Positions 32,559 to 41,745 of a stretch of 64,000 nucleotides of DNA are shown in pieces. Location: contig CALUNA010000013.1 of assembly GCA_944321895.1 (NCBI GenBank), positions 29,032 through 93,031 on the forward strand, given 5' to 3'. The stretch is from an uncultured Bacteroidales bacterium. Its GTDB lineage: Bacteria > Bacteroidota > Bacteroidia > Bacteroidales > Paludibacteraceae. The position numbers and the translations under genes were made by a program. A model generated the notes under the pieces. The model was not told where the DNA came from. It saw only the letters and a list, made by a program, of their open reading frames with translations, and made no database searches. The stretch's first letter is position 1. Every line of letters begins with the position of its first letter.

Positions 32559-35500
32559 TTATTTCACGACAATCTTGACCGTTTTGTTCCCGGTTCCTTT
32601 TACGAGCATGAGATATGTGCCCGTTGCCAGGTCATCTGTGCTGACATGGGTTATGGCGGAATTGGTCTTCATGCTTTTTACCTTTGTTCCCTGCAGGGTA
32701 TATATTTCAATGCCGTTTGCATCATTGGCGGAAACGGTTATTTTTTCACCTTTTGTCACGAAATTCGGTGACACCTGGAAATCTTCCATCTGAATCTCAG
32801 CAACAGGGGTTGCTCCCTCGCCGTAAACTTCAAGTTCTGCAATTTCGGTAGTGACCCAGAAACCAAGTCCGATGGTAAATGCGACGGCCCTGGCATCTTT
32901 TGCTTCTGGAAGGTTATAGGAAACATCTGTTCCGGATGTTGCTGTGTGTACGATTTCAAAATCACTGCCGTTTTCCGAAATTTCGAACCTTACTTCTGTC
33001 GGAAGGCTTGCTTCTGCATTTTCAGAATCCAGGAAATAAGCCTGGAATCTGCTGACACTTTTGGGGTTGTCAAATGTATATACAAATCTGGCCGTTTGGT
33101 TCTCTGCCGCATAATAGTTAGGAAGGTAAACGGTTGATGTATTTCCATCTGTCAGATTGGACAGGGAACCTTTGTTTGCCGGCGTATCTGTTCCTTCTTC
33201 GTTTTGTGACGGCAGCATGTTGGAAATGAGGTTAACCATTGAAGCATTGCGTGTAGTAACGGCGAATGTTGTGGTTTTCTGATATTCACCGTTAATGAGC
33301 GTTACGGTTACATTCGTTTTGCCAACCTCCGTTCCTCCATTCAGTGTAAATGTGTACGTTTCGTTATCCGGTACATTGAGGTCAGATACGGTTACAATGT
33401 TTTCGTTGTCGGAAGAAAAACGGATTGCAAAGTTGTTTTCTTTTGCGGCGTCACCGAGTGAATATGTTGCTTTGACGGTCAAGGTCGAATTTGTTTCGAG
33501 GCTTTGGTCCGGAATGGAAGACAAGGTTACGGAACCTTCTGCTCCGTAAGCCTCAAATTCCCAGATGCGGATGGTAATGGGCGCATCGTTATCGTATGGA
33601 ATGAATTTAATGTATCTGGCCACGGTCGGTTTGATCCAGTCTATGTGATAATTTTCTGATTTACGCCCAGTGGTGTTCACGACTTCGTTCCAGTTTTCAA
33701 GGTCATTACTTAACTGAATCCTGTAGTTGTTCAAATTGTCAGTGCCGCCTTCATTGACCTGTGCATCGACAATACGGAATTTATACAGTTGGTAGGACTG
33801 GGTGAGGTCAATGATGACCCAATGTTCCTTTGAGCCGCCCACGCACCATTTTTCGTGAATGGAACAGCCGGTAACTTTGCCGTCAAGAAGGTTGGAGGCC
33901 ACCTCGCCGGAAGCAGCAATCTCGCCGCTCACATCTTCAATTTCCTTGCCCAAGGCCACATTGCCTATTTCTTTGGTGTTGTTTACCTCAATAAGGTCGT
34001 TGTTGGTTTCGACGGACTCGCCTACCGGGTTTTTAACCTTTACGGTAACGGAATAGGTGCCTTCCTGTGAGAATTTCACTTTGGCAATATTGCCTTCTTG
34101 TGAAATGATGGTCGCCTCTGTCGGCAGGACCCATTCGTATGATTCCGGGTTTTTGTTTGCAATGGCAGTCAGGGTGACTTCTTCGTCAACCTTTACCAGG
34201 GTCGGGGCTGCAATTATGGAAACGTCCGGAATGGTCATTTCCGGATAATTCAATGTCAAGGTAACCTCGTTGCCTTCTTTCAGGTCTTTGGTTACGGCAA
34301 CGACACTTGCCACAACTGATTCTTCGCCTGAAGTACGTGTGAATTTAGGAATATAGAAACCTTCGTTTCTGGTTTGTCCGACAAGTGTTCTCTGTCCGTT
34401 TCTGGTAAGATATACGTTATAGTGGTCAACTTCTTCTGACTGCGGAGCATCCCATGCCAGACGGATGTCGCTGATTTCTTCTTGCAGTGAGTTTTGTGAT
34501 TGAAGGTTGGAAACCTGTGCCGATGCAGAATATGAGCCGGGAAGTATGGCAAGTTGTCCGAGAACTACTTTATAGTCTGCCACAGCCGTAGTTGTCTTGA
34601 AATTCAGTGCAATAACGGCCAATGTCTTGCCTGCCATTGATGACAAGTCGGCTTCAGCCACCGACCATCCATTGCTATTGGATGTTTCATTCAGTTTGAA
34701 TGTTGTAAATGCGTCGGGGTCGGTTTTGTCGGCCAGTTTCAGTTCAATTGTTCCTGCGTGTTCTGTTTTATAGACCAATTGGAATTTATCCCCGCTCTCA
34801 ATGGTTATGTTTGTTTTATACAGGCGGGTCAAATGGTCAGCATTGGCTGTCATTGAACCGGAAACGATTATGCTTGTGCCGAAGTTATATGCGTCATCCC
34901 AATTCAGCTCGAATTTCAACTGGTCAGAGGCAGATGTTTCGACCCACCAACGCCACGTTGGCAGAATGTTCTGCATGCCGCGGTGGTACCAGTCCTGAGT
35001 TCCGCGTTTTTCACCGTTCACAAAACGGTGCTTGCCCAATCCTGCACTGAAAGCGGTTACAAATGGTTTGTATTGGATTACGCTGCGCTCTTGTATGGCA
35101 TTTGCCAGACCGGGCCATGGATTAGGGTAGGTATTGTCCCTGTCTGTTACGTCGGCAGGATTGTTTTGTGCATTTGTCCAAAAACGGGCTTCATTGGAAA
35201 ATACGGTGTTCATGGCATCATAGGCTTGTTGTCCGCAATTGTTTTCCGTATCCAGCAGGTCTTCTACAGTCTTTTTCCAGATAGGCTCTTCCGGGTTGAA
35301 AATTTGCATGGAGCTGGCATGGCCGGTTTTCGGGAAGCAGGCTTGAAAATATTGTGCATTTCCGGTGAGTCCACCCTGGGCCTGTTCAATACCCGAGTAG
35401 AGTTTTCCGAAGATTTCTTCCGTACTGAAACCTTCGTTTTTCAGCGTATTGCAATTGTTTGTAATCGTAAGTTCTGAGGCCGAACCATAATTCGCGAAGA

Positions 35501-36248
35501 ATGAAGTGTTGGGATTGGCTTTCATGATATTCAGCGAATTGTTGACGTATGAGCGGGCGTCATACCATTGGATATACATGTCGTAATTGCCGTCGGCTTC
35601 GGCGCATTGGTAGAAGTATTTAATCCATTCGGCCCATTCGGTTTCTGTCGATGCGGATGTTTCTTCATTGATAAACCAACCGTCAAATCCATAGTATTTG
35701 GCGATTTCGTACATTTTCTGGGCATAAGGATAGGTGTTTCCCTCTTTGGTCAACATCTGTTCTACCCAGGCAGGGTCGCCGCTATATGCTCTGGGTGGAA
35801 AGAATATGTTGCCCAATATTTTCACGCCGTTCATATGGCAGGCATCTATGACAGGGGCGGAAGGAGGAACTATAATTCCCTCGCCGGCAGAGCCGCCCCA
35901 CCATATTACCATATCCATGTATTGCCAATAGGTTGGATTGTAGCCGGTAAAGTTGTTGGCTCCCTGCGAGGGTGTCATGCTACACATGGGATTCATGGTC
36001 AGACAGGTTGCTATCTGCGCGTCTGTGAACTGGTATGGGTTGGCCTTGATAGCATCATCCGCGATACGTGGCTGAAGTTTCACTGTACTTCGGTTAAACT
36101 TTGCGTCCGGATCTTTTTCCGGTGACCAGTCCTTGATGTAATCGGGATGCCAGCATCCTCCATAGGGTTGTTGGGCATAGGTTGTCAGGGCAACCAGTAA
36201 GCAGAATACTGCTCCAAGAAGTCTTTTTGTTGTCATATTCGTGTTCAT
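32559..36248 (-). CDS. GH85 endo-beta-N-acetylglucosaminidase with T9SS sorting tail
   Basis: This 1229-residue exported enzyme cuts the chitobiose core of N-glycans. A signal peptide (RLLGAVFCLLVALTTYAQQ) precedes the GH85 barrel (about 27-430), with the catalytic Asn194 and Glu196 in GFDGWFINEETSAS followed by YIQWYDARSYVNN. A jelly-roll/Fn3-like middle leads to a PKD-like domain (about 675-757). Two F5/8C (CBM32-like) domains follow (about 762-902 and 1015-1150). The last ~75 residues (GIEIYTLQGTKVKSM, ATGTYLMLVKGTGNKTVKIV) are a type IX secretion sorting domain, so it is probably displayed at the surface. The ATG at 36248 is chosen; it lies 7 bases after the SusD stop. Confidence 0.88.
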   Translation of the reverse strand: MNTNMTTKRLLGAVFCLLVALTTYAQQPYGGCWHPDYIKDWSPEKDPDAKFNRSTVKLQPRIADDAIKANPYQFTDAQIATCLTMNPMCSMTPSQGANNFTGYNPTYWQYMDMVIWWGGSAGEGIIVPPSAPVIDACHMNGVKILGNIFFPPRAYSGDPAWVEQMLTKEGNTYPYAQKMYEIAKYYGFDGWFINEETSASTETEWAEWIKYFYQCAEADGNYDMYIQWYDARSYVNNSLNIMKANPNTSFFANYGSASELTITNNCNTLKNEGFSTEEIFGKLYSGIEQAQGGLTGNAQYFQACFPKTGHASSMQIFNPEEPIWKKTVEDLLDTENNCGQQAYDAMNTVFSNEARFWTNAQNNPADVTDRDNTYPNPWPGLANAIQERSVIQYKPFVTAFSAGLGKHRFVNGEKRGTQDWYHRGMQNILPTWRWWVETSASDQLKFELNWDDAYNFGTSIIVSGSMTANADHLTRLYKTNITIESGDKFQLVYKTEHAGTIELKLADKTDPDAFTTFKLNETSNSNGWSVAEADLSSMAGKTLAVIALNFKTTTAVADYKVVLGQLAILPGSYSASAQVSNLQSQNSLQEEISDIRLAWDAPQSEEVDHYNVYLTRNGQRTLVGQTRNEGFYIPKFTRTSGEESVVASVVAVTKDLKEGNEVTLTLNYPEMTIPDVSIIAAPTLVKVDEEVTLTAIANKNPESYEWVLPTEATIISQEGNIAKVKFSQEGTYSVTVKVKNPVGESVETNNDLIEVNNTKEIGNVALGKEIEDVSGEIAASGEVASNLLDGKVTGCSIHEKWCVGGSKEHWVIIDLTQSYQLYKFRIVDAQVNEGGTDNLNNYRIQLSNDLENWNEVVNTTGRKSENYHIDWIKPTVARYIKFIPYDNDAPITIRIWEFEAYGAEGSVTLSSIPDQSLETNSTLTVKATYSLGDAAKENNFAIRFSSDNENIVTVSDLNVPDNETYTFTLNGGTEVGKTNVTVTLINGEYQKTTTFAVTTRNASMVNLISNMLPSQNEEGTDTPANKGSLSNLTDGNTSTVYLPNYYAAENQTARFVYTFDNPKSVSRFQAYFLDSENAEASLPTEVRFEISENGSDFEIVHTATSGTDVSYNLPEAKDARAVAFTIGLGFWVTTEIAELEVYGEGATPVAEIQMEDFQVSPNFVTKGEKITVSANDANGIEIYTLQGTKVKSMKTNSAITHVSTDDLATGTYLMLVKGTGNKTVKIVVK

Positions 36249-36255
36249 AAGGTTA

Positions 36256-37995
36256 TCAGTTGTTTCGGAAATTATTCGGTTTGTTTCTTTCGCCATTGTC
36301 GTTGTTGGTGTCCTGAACGTCCCACCAGACCCTTGTGCTCTGATTTACGTTTTGCGGGACATTTTCAATATTGTAGGCATACTCGTCTGTGGAATATCCC
36401 ACACGCTTGATGAACTTGCCGTTGGCTATATCCGGATCCTTGTTGCTCAAGTGGTTGTTCAAACGCGGATAATCTGTCCTTCTGAATTCGGCCCATCCTT
36501 CGTTCCCATTCGGGAATACGGCGAGCCATTTCTGGGTGATAATCTGCTCCAACTGGGCTTCCTTGTCATTGCCGGCAAAAGGATTTTCCTGTGTTCCGTT
36601 ATATATGTTCAGCCTGCTAATGTAGGCATCTGCACTGTCCGGCATATTGTAATAATTGAATGATTCGCGTATTCCTTCCTTAAACAAGTCCTCTGCGGAG
36701 CCGTAGGCATAGGTCCATTCGCGGAGTCTTGCTTCGGCTAGCAGGAATTTGCATTCGGCATAGCCGAGCCAGATATATTCGCGGCAATATCCGAACCAGT
36801 AGTCGTCGTTCAGGACTTTGCCTTCGTGATGGTTGCACTTCAGCGGAGAATATACATCCGTTTCGTGTGAGATATTATTGTCGCCTATTGCGCAACCTTT
36901 GTAGTCGGTGCTCATTTCCCGTCCTGCTTCAAGGAAATTTTTCGGGGTTGGCCTGTACCAGCAAATCCGGCATCTGGGATCCAACGCGGCCCCCAGGTTC
37001 TTGTAGGCCTGTTCCATATCCAGTGACATGACGGCGTCTCCATATCGGAAGCCGCAGTTTGCAACTTCGTTTTCAAGGCCGCTGTCATCTTCACCGCCCA
37101 TTTCAATGGGGGCGTAGTTCGGAATGGTTCTCATCCGGTCGTCTTGTGAAAGCATTATTCCTCCGGAGTGATTCAGTGCTGCAATGCCTTCTTTTTGCGC
37201 CCTTTCCGGATCGATATTTGAGATGCGCAGAGCGAGCCTCAGACGCAGGGTGTTGGCAAAGCGCACCCATTTGGCTTCATCGCCGTTATAGCATTTGTCC
37301 TCGCGGTCGGCAAATTTGAATGAGCATTTGCCCGGCTGTATGCTGTCGGCGGCTTCCGTGAGCATGCGGAAAATCATGTCATAGATTTCTTCCTGTGTGT
37401 TGTACGGGCATTTTTCAGGAGTTTCCCTTCCCTGGACATATACGCCGAAAGGCATTTCACCGTATGTGTCTGTCATTGTGGATGCCAGAAACGCATAATA
37501 TATGCGGGTCATGTAAAAGGCATTTTTGTAGGCTTCCCGGTCAACAAAATAAAATGTATTTACCAAAGTCTTGTATTCGGCGGAACGGTCTTTGTAAAAA
37601 TGGTCCCATCGGCGTGCCGACCAGTCCTGGGTATATACATAATTCGGTGAATTGTTGATGAAGTTGGTATTGTTGTTTGCAAAATATCCGGCATAAATAT
37701 CGTGGGTCAGGTTGGTTGAGCGCTGATAATCGTCAACCAGTCCCTGGTATGTGAAGTTTTTGAAAACCTGGCCGATGGTCGATACGCTTTCCTTTAGTTT
37801 CTCAAGTTCTTCGGGGCTTATTGAGTCCGGCATGTTTATGTCGGTGGTGTTTGTACTTCCGTTTCCTTCCGTGCCGGGTTCATAAGGCGTTTCAAACGGG
37901 TTTTTGTTGATTTCTTCAAAGCCATCGGAACACGATGGTATCAGAACCATTATGCTCAAAGAAAGTATTCCAAATGTTTTTATAAATCGTTTCAT
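36256..37995 (-). CDS. SusD/RagB-family outer-membrane glycan-binding lipoprotein
   Basis: This 579-residue lipoprotein has signal peptide FGILSLSIMVLIPSCSDGF with lipobox cysteine 22. Its TPR-rich SusD fold shows FLLAEARLREW and RLALRISNIDPERAQKEG, and its late segment is WAEFRRTDYPRL. It belongs to the subgroup annotated as nutrient-binding outer membrane lipoproteins. It should lid the SusC barrel encoded just upstream and capture the glycan that the GH85 enzyme releases. The gene is sandwiched with an 11-base gap on the SusC side and 7 bases on the GH85 side. Confidence 0.93.
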   Translation of the reverse strand: MKRFIKTFGILSLSIMVLIPSCSDGFEEINKNPFETPYEPGTEGNGSTNTTDINMPDSISPEELEKLKESVSTIGQVFKNFTYQGLVDDYQRSTNLTHDIYAGYFANNNTNFINNSPNYVYTQDWSARRWDHFYKDRSAEYKTLVNTFYFVDREAYKNAFYMTRIYYAFLASTMTDTYGEMPFGVYVQGRETPEKCPYNTQEEIYDMIFRMLTEAADSIQPGKCSFKFADREDKCYNGDEAKWVRFANTLRLRLALRISNIDPERAQKEGIAALNHSGGIMLSQDDRMRTIPNYAPIEMGGEDDSGLENEVANCGFRYGDAVMSLDMEQAYKNLGAALDPRCRICWYRPTPKNFLEAGREMSTDYKGCAIGDNNISHETDVYSPLKCNHHEGKVLNDDYWFGYCREYIWLGYAECKFLLAEARLREWTYAYGSAEDLFKEGIRESFNYYNMPDSADAYISRLNIYNGTQENPFAGNDKEAQLEQIITQKWLAVFPNGNEGWAEFRRTDYPRLNNHLSNKDPDIANGKFIKRVGYSTDEYAYNIENVPQNVNQSTRVWWDVQDTNNDNGERNKPNNFRNN

Positions 37996-38006
37996 TTTTC
38001 AATGGG

Positions 38007-41000
38007 TTAAAATCCGACATTAACAGAAAAACCGAGTGTTCTTGTATAGGGAACAGCGGTGTAATCAATAGCCTGGGAGAACATGGTCGTGTCATATCCG
38101 CCTTCTGGACTGGTGCCCGGGGTGTATTTCAGCAGATAGCAGAGGTTGCGTCCCACAAAAGACAGGCGCAGGTTGGAGACATGTATTTTCTTCAGCCATT
38201 TTGCAGGGAAAGAATAACCGAACGACAGCTCCTTGAACTTGATATAGGATGCATCGTAAACGTATTCCTCGGCCGGTGCGTTGTCGCCGCCTATTGAGCG
38301 GTAATATTCCTCGGCCGATACAGCTATTGTGTTTTTCTGACCGGTTGCTTCATCTATGCCGTCAATTACGATTCCTTCGGCAGGCCGGTACTCGGTCCGT
38401 TTGGCTGTGCCGTAGCGGGTGGCAATTGCTTCGGATACGGAAACAATTTCTCCGCCGAAACGCATGTCGAACATGGCCGAAAGGAAAAATCCCTTGTAGC
38501 TGAATGTCGGAGTGAGCGACATGAGGAGGTCGGGCTGTATGTTTCCGATACATTTGCGTTCGGCGCTGCTGTTTGATTTTATCATTGGCATGCCGTTTCT
38601 CAATATAAGTTCTCCTTCCTCGTTACGCGCATAGAAGGTGTTTGCATAGATGTTTCCCAGACGGCCGCCTTCTTCCGCACCGACATCAACCAGCATGTTT
38701 TCGTTCTTGAAGTTGAAACTGATGTATTTTGCGTCCTCGTGCAGTTCAACGACCGTTGTATTGTTGTGTGCAAGGCTCATGTCCAGGTTGAATTCAAAAT
38801 CCTTTGTCCTGACTGGAGTTGTGTACAACATCAGTTCGACGCCCTGGTTAAGGATTTTGCCGGCATTGATGTATTTTGCGGAAAATTCGCCGGACATCGG
38901 GACGGTCATTATCTGGTTTTTGGTCAGGCTGTAATAATATGTGAAGTCAAAACCGAGGCGGTTGTTGAAAAACTTCATGTCAAGTCCTGTTTCATAGGAA
39001 GAGGATATTTCCGGTTTCAGGTCCGGATTGGCCTTGATTTTCGGGTAGCTTATTTCCGGTCCGTTCACTCCTTGCGTATAGGTGAGATAATTGTAGAGGA
39101 CATAAGGGTCGGTGTCCTTGCCGACTTGTGCGGCCGACAACCTCAGTTTTCCGAATGTTATCCATTTGGGCAAGTGCCAGTTGTATGTGTTAATCATGTC
39201 TGAGAATACCCAGCTCAGGTTTGCGGATGGGTAAAAATAGGAACAGTTCTTTATGGGCAGGGTGGAAGACCAGTCGTTGCGCGCCGTCAGGTCAAGCGCA
39301 ATCCATTCGTCCCAGGCGAACTGCAACGTCCCGAACACGGAACGTGTTGTCCGTTGGGTCATTTCCTGCTCGGCCGTGTTTTTGCCCAGTGCGGAATTAT
39401 GATACCAGATGCCTTCCTTGGCCATGTTTTCCGAATAACCTGTCAAGCCGCTTGTGCGTTGGTACATGATGTTGCCTCCCAACGAGTAGCCCAGCCGGAA
39501 ACGGTCGGCAAAGGTATTGTTACCCATAATCATTCCTTCGATGTTGTGTTCGTAATAATTCTGTTCCATGGATTTGTATGATTCCCTGGTTTGGTCATCA
39601 ATTCCATTCGTTCGGTTTGTTTCCTCAATAGTGGTGTGGTAATAGTCAAAGGTATATTTGCCGGTAGCATAAAGCCATGGCGTGAAATCGACTTTGACCG
39701 TGTAATATCCGAAAGCACGCCAGCGCTCATCCATATTGTCGTACTGGTAGTTTATGTAGTACGGGTTCAGTTCCTGCAGGGTCGGATTGACATAGTAGAT
39801 GTGGCGTTGTTCGTCGCTGCGGAATGTTTTCAGGTCATTCAGTGGAATGTTGCGCGGAATGTATAGCAGCTGGTAAACTTCGCCGCCCTTGCCATATTGC
39901 GGGCGGTCAGTTGCCTTGGTGCGGTTCAATGACACTTTGGAGTCCATGCTCAGGTATTTGTTCATCTTCATGCCCGCTTTCAGGTCTATGTTAATCTTGC
40001 TCAGTTCCTCGCCTTCAAACAAACCTTTGCTGTCGGTGCTGCCAAAAGAGGCGCGATAGTTGTAGTTGTCCTCCGCTTTGCCGATGGCCACGTTATGTGT
40101 CTGTGCAAATCCGGTGTTGAAATACTGTTTGAATTTGTCTCCGTAATCCTTGTATTGCAGTTCCTGCCCCAACCATCCTGTATAGGTGTGTCCGTCAAGC
40201 GGGGCACCGAAGCTTTCGAAAACATTGGGGTTGAACACGCCGTCTTTTCCTTGTCCGTAGGTTGTCTGTTGGTCCAGTGATGAAGCCACGCTGGTCCACG
40301 TAAAGTTTCCTGAATAGGACACGCCGAAGCCTTTGTCCTTGACTCCCCGCTTGGTTGTAATCAATATGACGCCGTTGCCGGCGCGTGAACCGTATAGTGC
40401 GGCGGCGTTTGGGCCTTTCAGTACCGATATGGATTCTATGTCTTCCGGGTTTATATCGACAGCCGAGCCGCCGCGGTCGATACCTCCGAACAAGGATGCA
40501 TCGGAGCTGTTGTTGTCGCTGAACGGGACGCCATCAATGACCCATAGCGGCTGGTTGTTGTCGGTCAGGGAAGAATTGCCGCGCAGTGTAATTTTGGTCG
40601 AGCCGCTCAGGCCCGTTCCGGCGGTGTTCATTTGCAGGCCAGCAATTTTCCCGCTCAGGGCTCCGATGACGGAAGGGTCGCCGGTTGTGTTCAATTTGTC
40701 GGATTTGAGGTCCTGCACGGCATAGCCCAGCATTTTCTTTTCCCGCTTGATACCCAAAGCCGTTACGACCACCTCGTCCAGGTTTTGTGTGTCCTCGCTC
40801 ATTGTTATTGAGAGTGGTGTCTGGCCATCGGTCGGGACGTTCACGTCGTTGTAGCCTACGTAGCTGAACTGGAGTACGGCATCCGGAGCGGAAACATAGA
40901 TGTTGAAGTTGCCATCAATGTCTGTGATGACGCCGTTTGTTGTTCCTTTTTCCACTACATTCACTCCGATCAGCGGTTCGCCGTTCGCGTCCTTGACGGT

Positions 41001-41159
41001 TCCTGAAACGGTTCTTTCCGTCCGTTTGGTTTCCGTGGCGATAGAATCGGAGAAAGCGGTGGCTGCCTGTCCGGAGGCATAAGCGGCCATGCAGGGATAA
41101 AATAAGGCCGCGCAAAGCAGGATGCGCTTTGCTCCCGACTTGTCAAATTTAAACATCAT
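38007..41159 (-). CDS. SusC/RagA-family TonB-dependent outer-membrane transporter
   Basis: This 1050-residue protein has a signal peptide (about 1-31) and then the carboxypeptidase-like N-terminal domain (TVSGTVKDANGEPLIGVNVVEKG-type region, split here). The TonB-box-proximal linker is followed by the plug domain (VTALGIKREKKMLGYAVQDL, PLWVIDGVPFSDNN, SVLKGPNAAALYGSRAGNGVI) and a 22-stranded barrel ending in an aromatic residue (VNVGF). It imports the glycan across the outer membrane, driven by TonB. No sigma/anti-sigma or hybrid two-component regulator is encoded next to it, so control of this small locus must come from elsewhere. Confidence 0.95.
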   Translation of the reverse strand: MMFKFDKSGAKRILLCAALFYPCMAAYASGQAATAFSDSIATETKRTERTVSGTVKDANGEPLIGVNVVEKGTTNGVITDIDGNFNIYVSAPDAVLQFSYVGYNDVNVPTDGQTPLSITMSEDTQNLDEVVVTALGIKREKKMLGYAVQDLKSDKLNTTGDPSVIGALSGKIAGLQMNTAGTGLSGSTKITLRGNSSLTDNNQPLWVIDGVPFSDNNSSDASLFGGIDRGGSAVDINPEDIESISVLKGPNAAALYGSRAGNGVILITTKRGVKDKGFGVSYSGNFTWTSVASSLDQQTTYGQGKDGVFNPNVFESFGAPLDGHTYTGWLGQELQYKDYGDKFKQYFNTGFAQTHNVAIGKAEDNYNYRASFGSTDSKGLFEGEELSKINIDLKAGMKMNKYLSMDSKVSLNRTKATDRPQYGKGGEVYQLLYIPRNIPLNDLKTFRSDEQRHIYYVNPTLQELNPYYINYQYDNMDERWRAFGYYTVKVDFTPWLYATGKYTFDYYHTTIEETNRTNGIDDQTRESYKSMEQNYYEHNIEGMIMGNNTFADRFRLGYSLGGNIMYQRTSGLTGYSENMAKEGIWYHNSALGKNTAEQEMTQRTTRSVFGTLQFAWDEWIALDLTARNDWSSTLPIKNCSYFYPSANLSWVFSDMINTYNWHLPKWITFGKLRLSAAQVGKDTDPYVLYNYLTYTQGVNGPEISYPKIKANPDLKPEISSSYETGLDMKFFNNRLGFDFTYYYSLTKNQIMTVPMSGEFSAKYINAGKILNQGVELMLYTTPVRTKDFEFNLDMSLAHNNTTVVELHEDAKYISFNFKNENMLVDVGAEEGGRLGNIYANTFYARNEEGELILRNGMPMIKSNSSAERKCIGNIQPDLLMSLTPTFSYKGFFLSAMFDMRFGGEIVSVSEAIATRYGTAKRTEYRPAEGIVIDGIDEATGQKNTIAVSAEEYYRSIGGDNAPAEEYVYDASYIKFKELSFGYSFPAKWLKKIHVSNLRLSFVGRNLCYLLKYTPGTSPEGGYDTTMFSQAIDYTAVPYTRTLGFSVNVGF

Positions 41160-41251
41160 AGAATACCTGTTATTTTTTTCATGTCATTCAGATTTTCCCT
41201 TTGTGCTTTTGAAATGTGTGTTGAAGACAAGGGCTTTAAAAATTTTGTCTG

Positions 41252-41282
41252 CAAAAATAAAAAACTTGCCATTATTTTACAA
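41252..41282 (-). promoter_or_regulatory. promoter of the SusC/SusD/GH85 operon
   Basis: On the minus strand TTG (41282-41280), a 20-base spacer and TATTTTTG (41259-41252) match the consensus exactly. The leader would be about 85 bases, long enough for post-transcriptional control of the kind known for Bacteroides glycan loci (inference). Confidence 0.75.
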
Positions 41283-41706
41283 TGTTTTGCCGTTAATATT
41301 CGGGAATTATCCTTTTTGTCATAAAAAGCGGGACCGGTTCCTGAAAATCTTTATGGAGGGAAAGTCATATGCGTAATATTGTATGGCGGGAAACGGCCGT
41401 ATGTTTCAGATGGTAGCAGTGATGATCGTGAGTTCTACAAATTCAGAATAAGGCAGGCTGTGTGTCAATAGTTATTGTATTGATGCAAAAATCATCTGCC
41501 ATATAAAATAATTCTGTAACTTTGTCTTCGACGCTCATAGCGATTATTGTTCGTAGCTCTTTGTAATTCAGCATTATAAAGATAATAAGATAATTCTTGC
41601 TACTTACTAAATTTACAGGAATTTATAATTCGTCGAACTCACGTTAATTTAGTAGAAAGGGATAATCAAATAATGTTTTGGTTGCTCCTTTGTGGTTCTT
41701 TTATGC

Positions 41707-41714
41707 TATCTTTG
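41707..41714 (+). promoter_or_regulatory. -7 element upstream of the aspartyl protease gene
   Basis: TATCTTTG at 41707-41714, with a TTG at 41682-41684 (22-base spacer, slightly long). It supports the internal start at 41746, about 25 bases downstream of the predicted transcript start. Confidence 0.5.
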
Positions 41715-41745
41715 TTCAATGTTTAATTTATCATTTGCAATCAGT

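Larger units (their letters stand above)
41160..41745. other. 586-base intergenic region between susC and the aspartyl protease
   Basis: It holds the divergent promoters listed separately and no credible gene. One more TAACTTTG box lies at 41517-41524, with a CTG instead of TTG 18 bases upstream. Just after it comes a short hairpin (CGCTCATAGCG). An inverted pair TACTAAATT / AATTTAGTA lies at about 41604 and 41646. I cannot assign a function to either; a small RNA or a lost gene is possible. Confidence 0.4.

Noticed and set aside
41122..41376. An 84-codon plus-strand frame upstream of susC.
   Set aside because: It overlaps the 5' end of susC and its promoter in the opposite direction and shows no conserved features.
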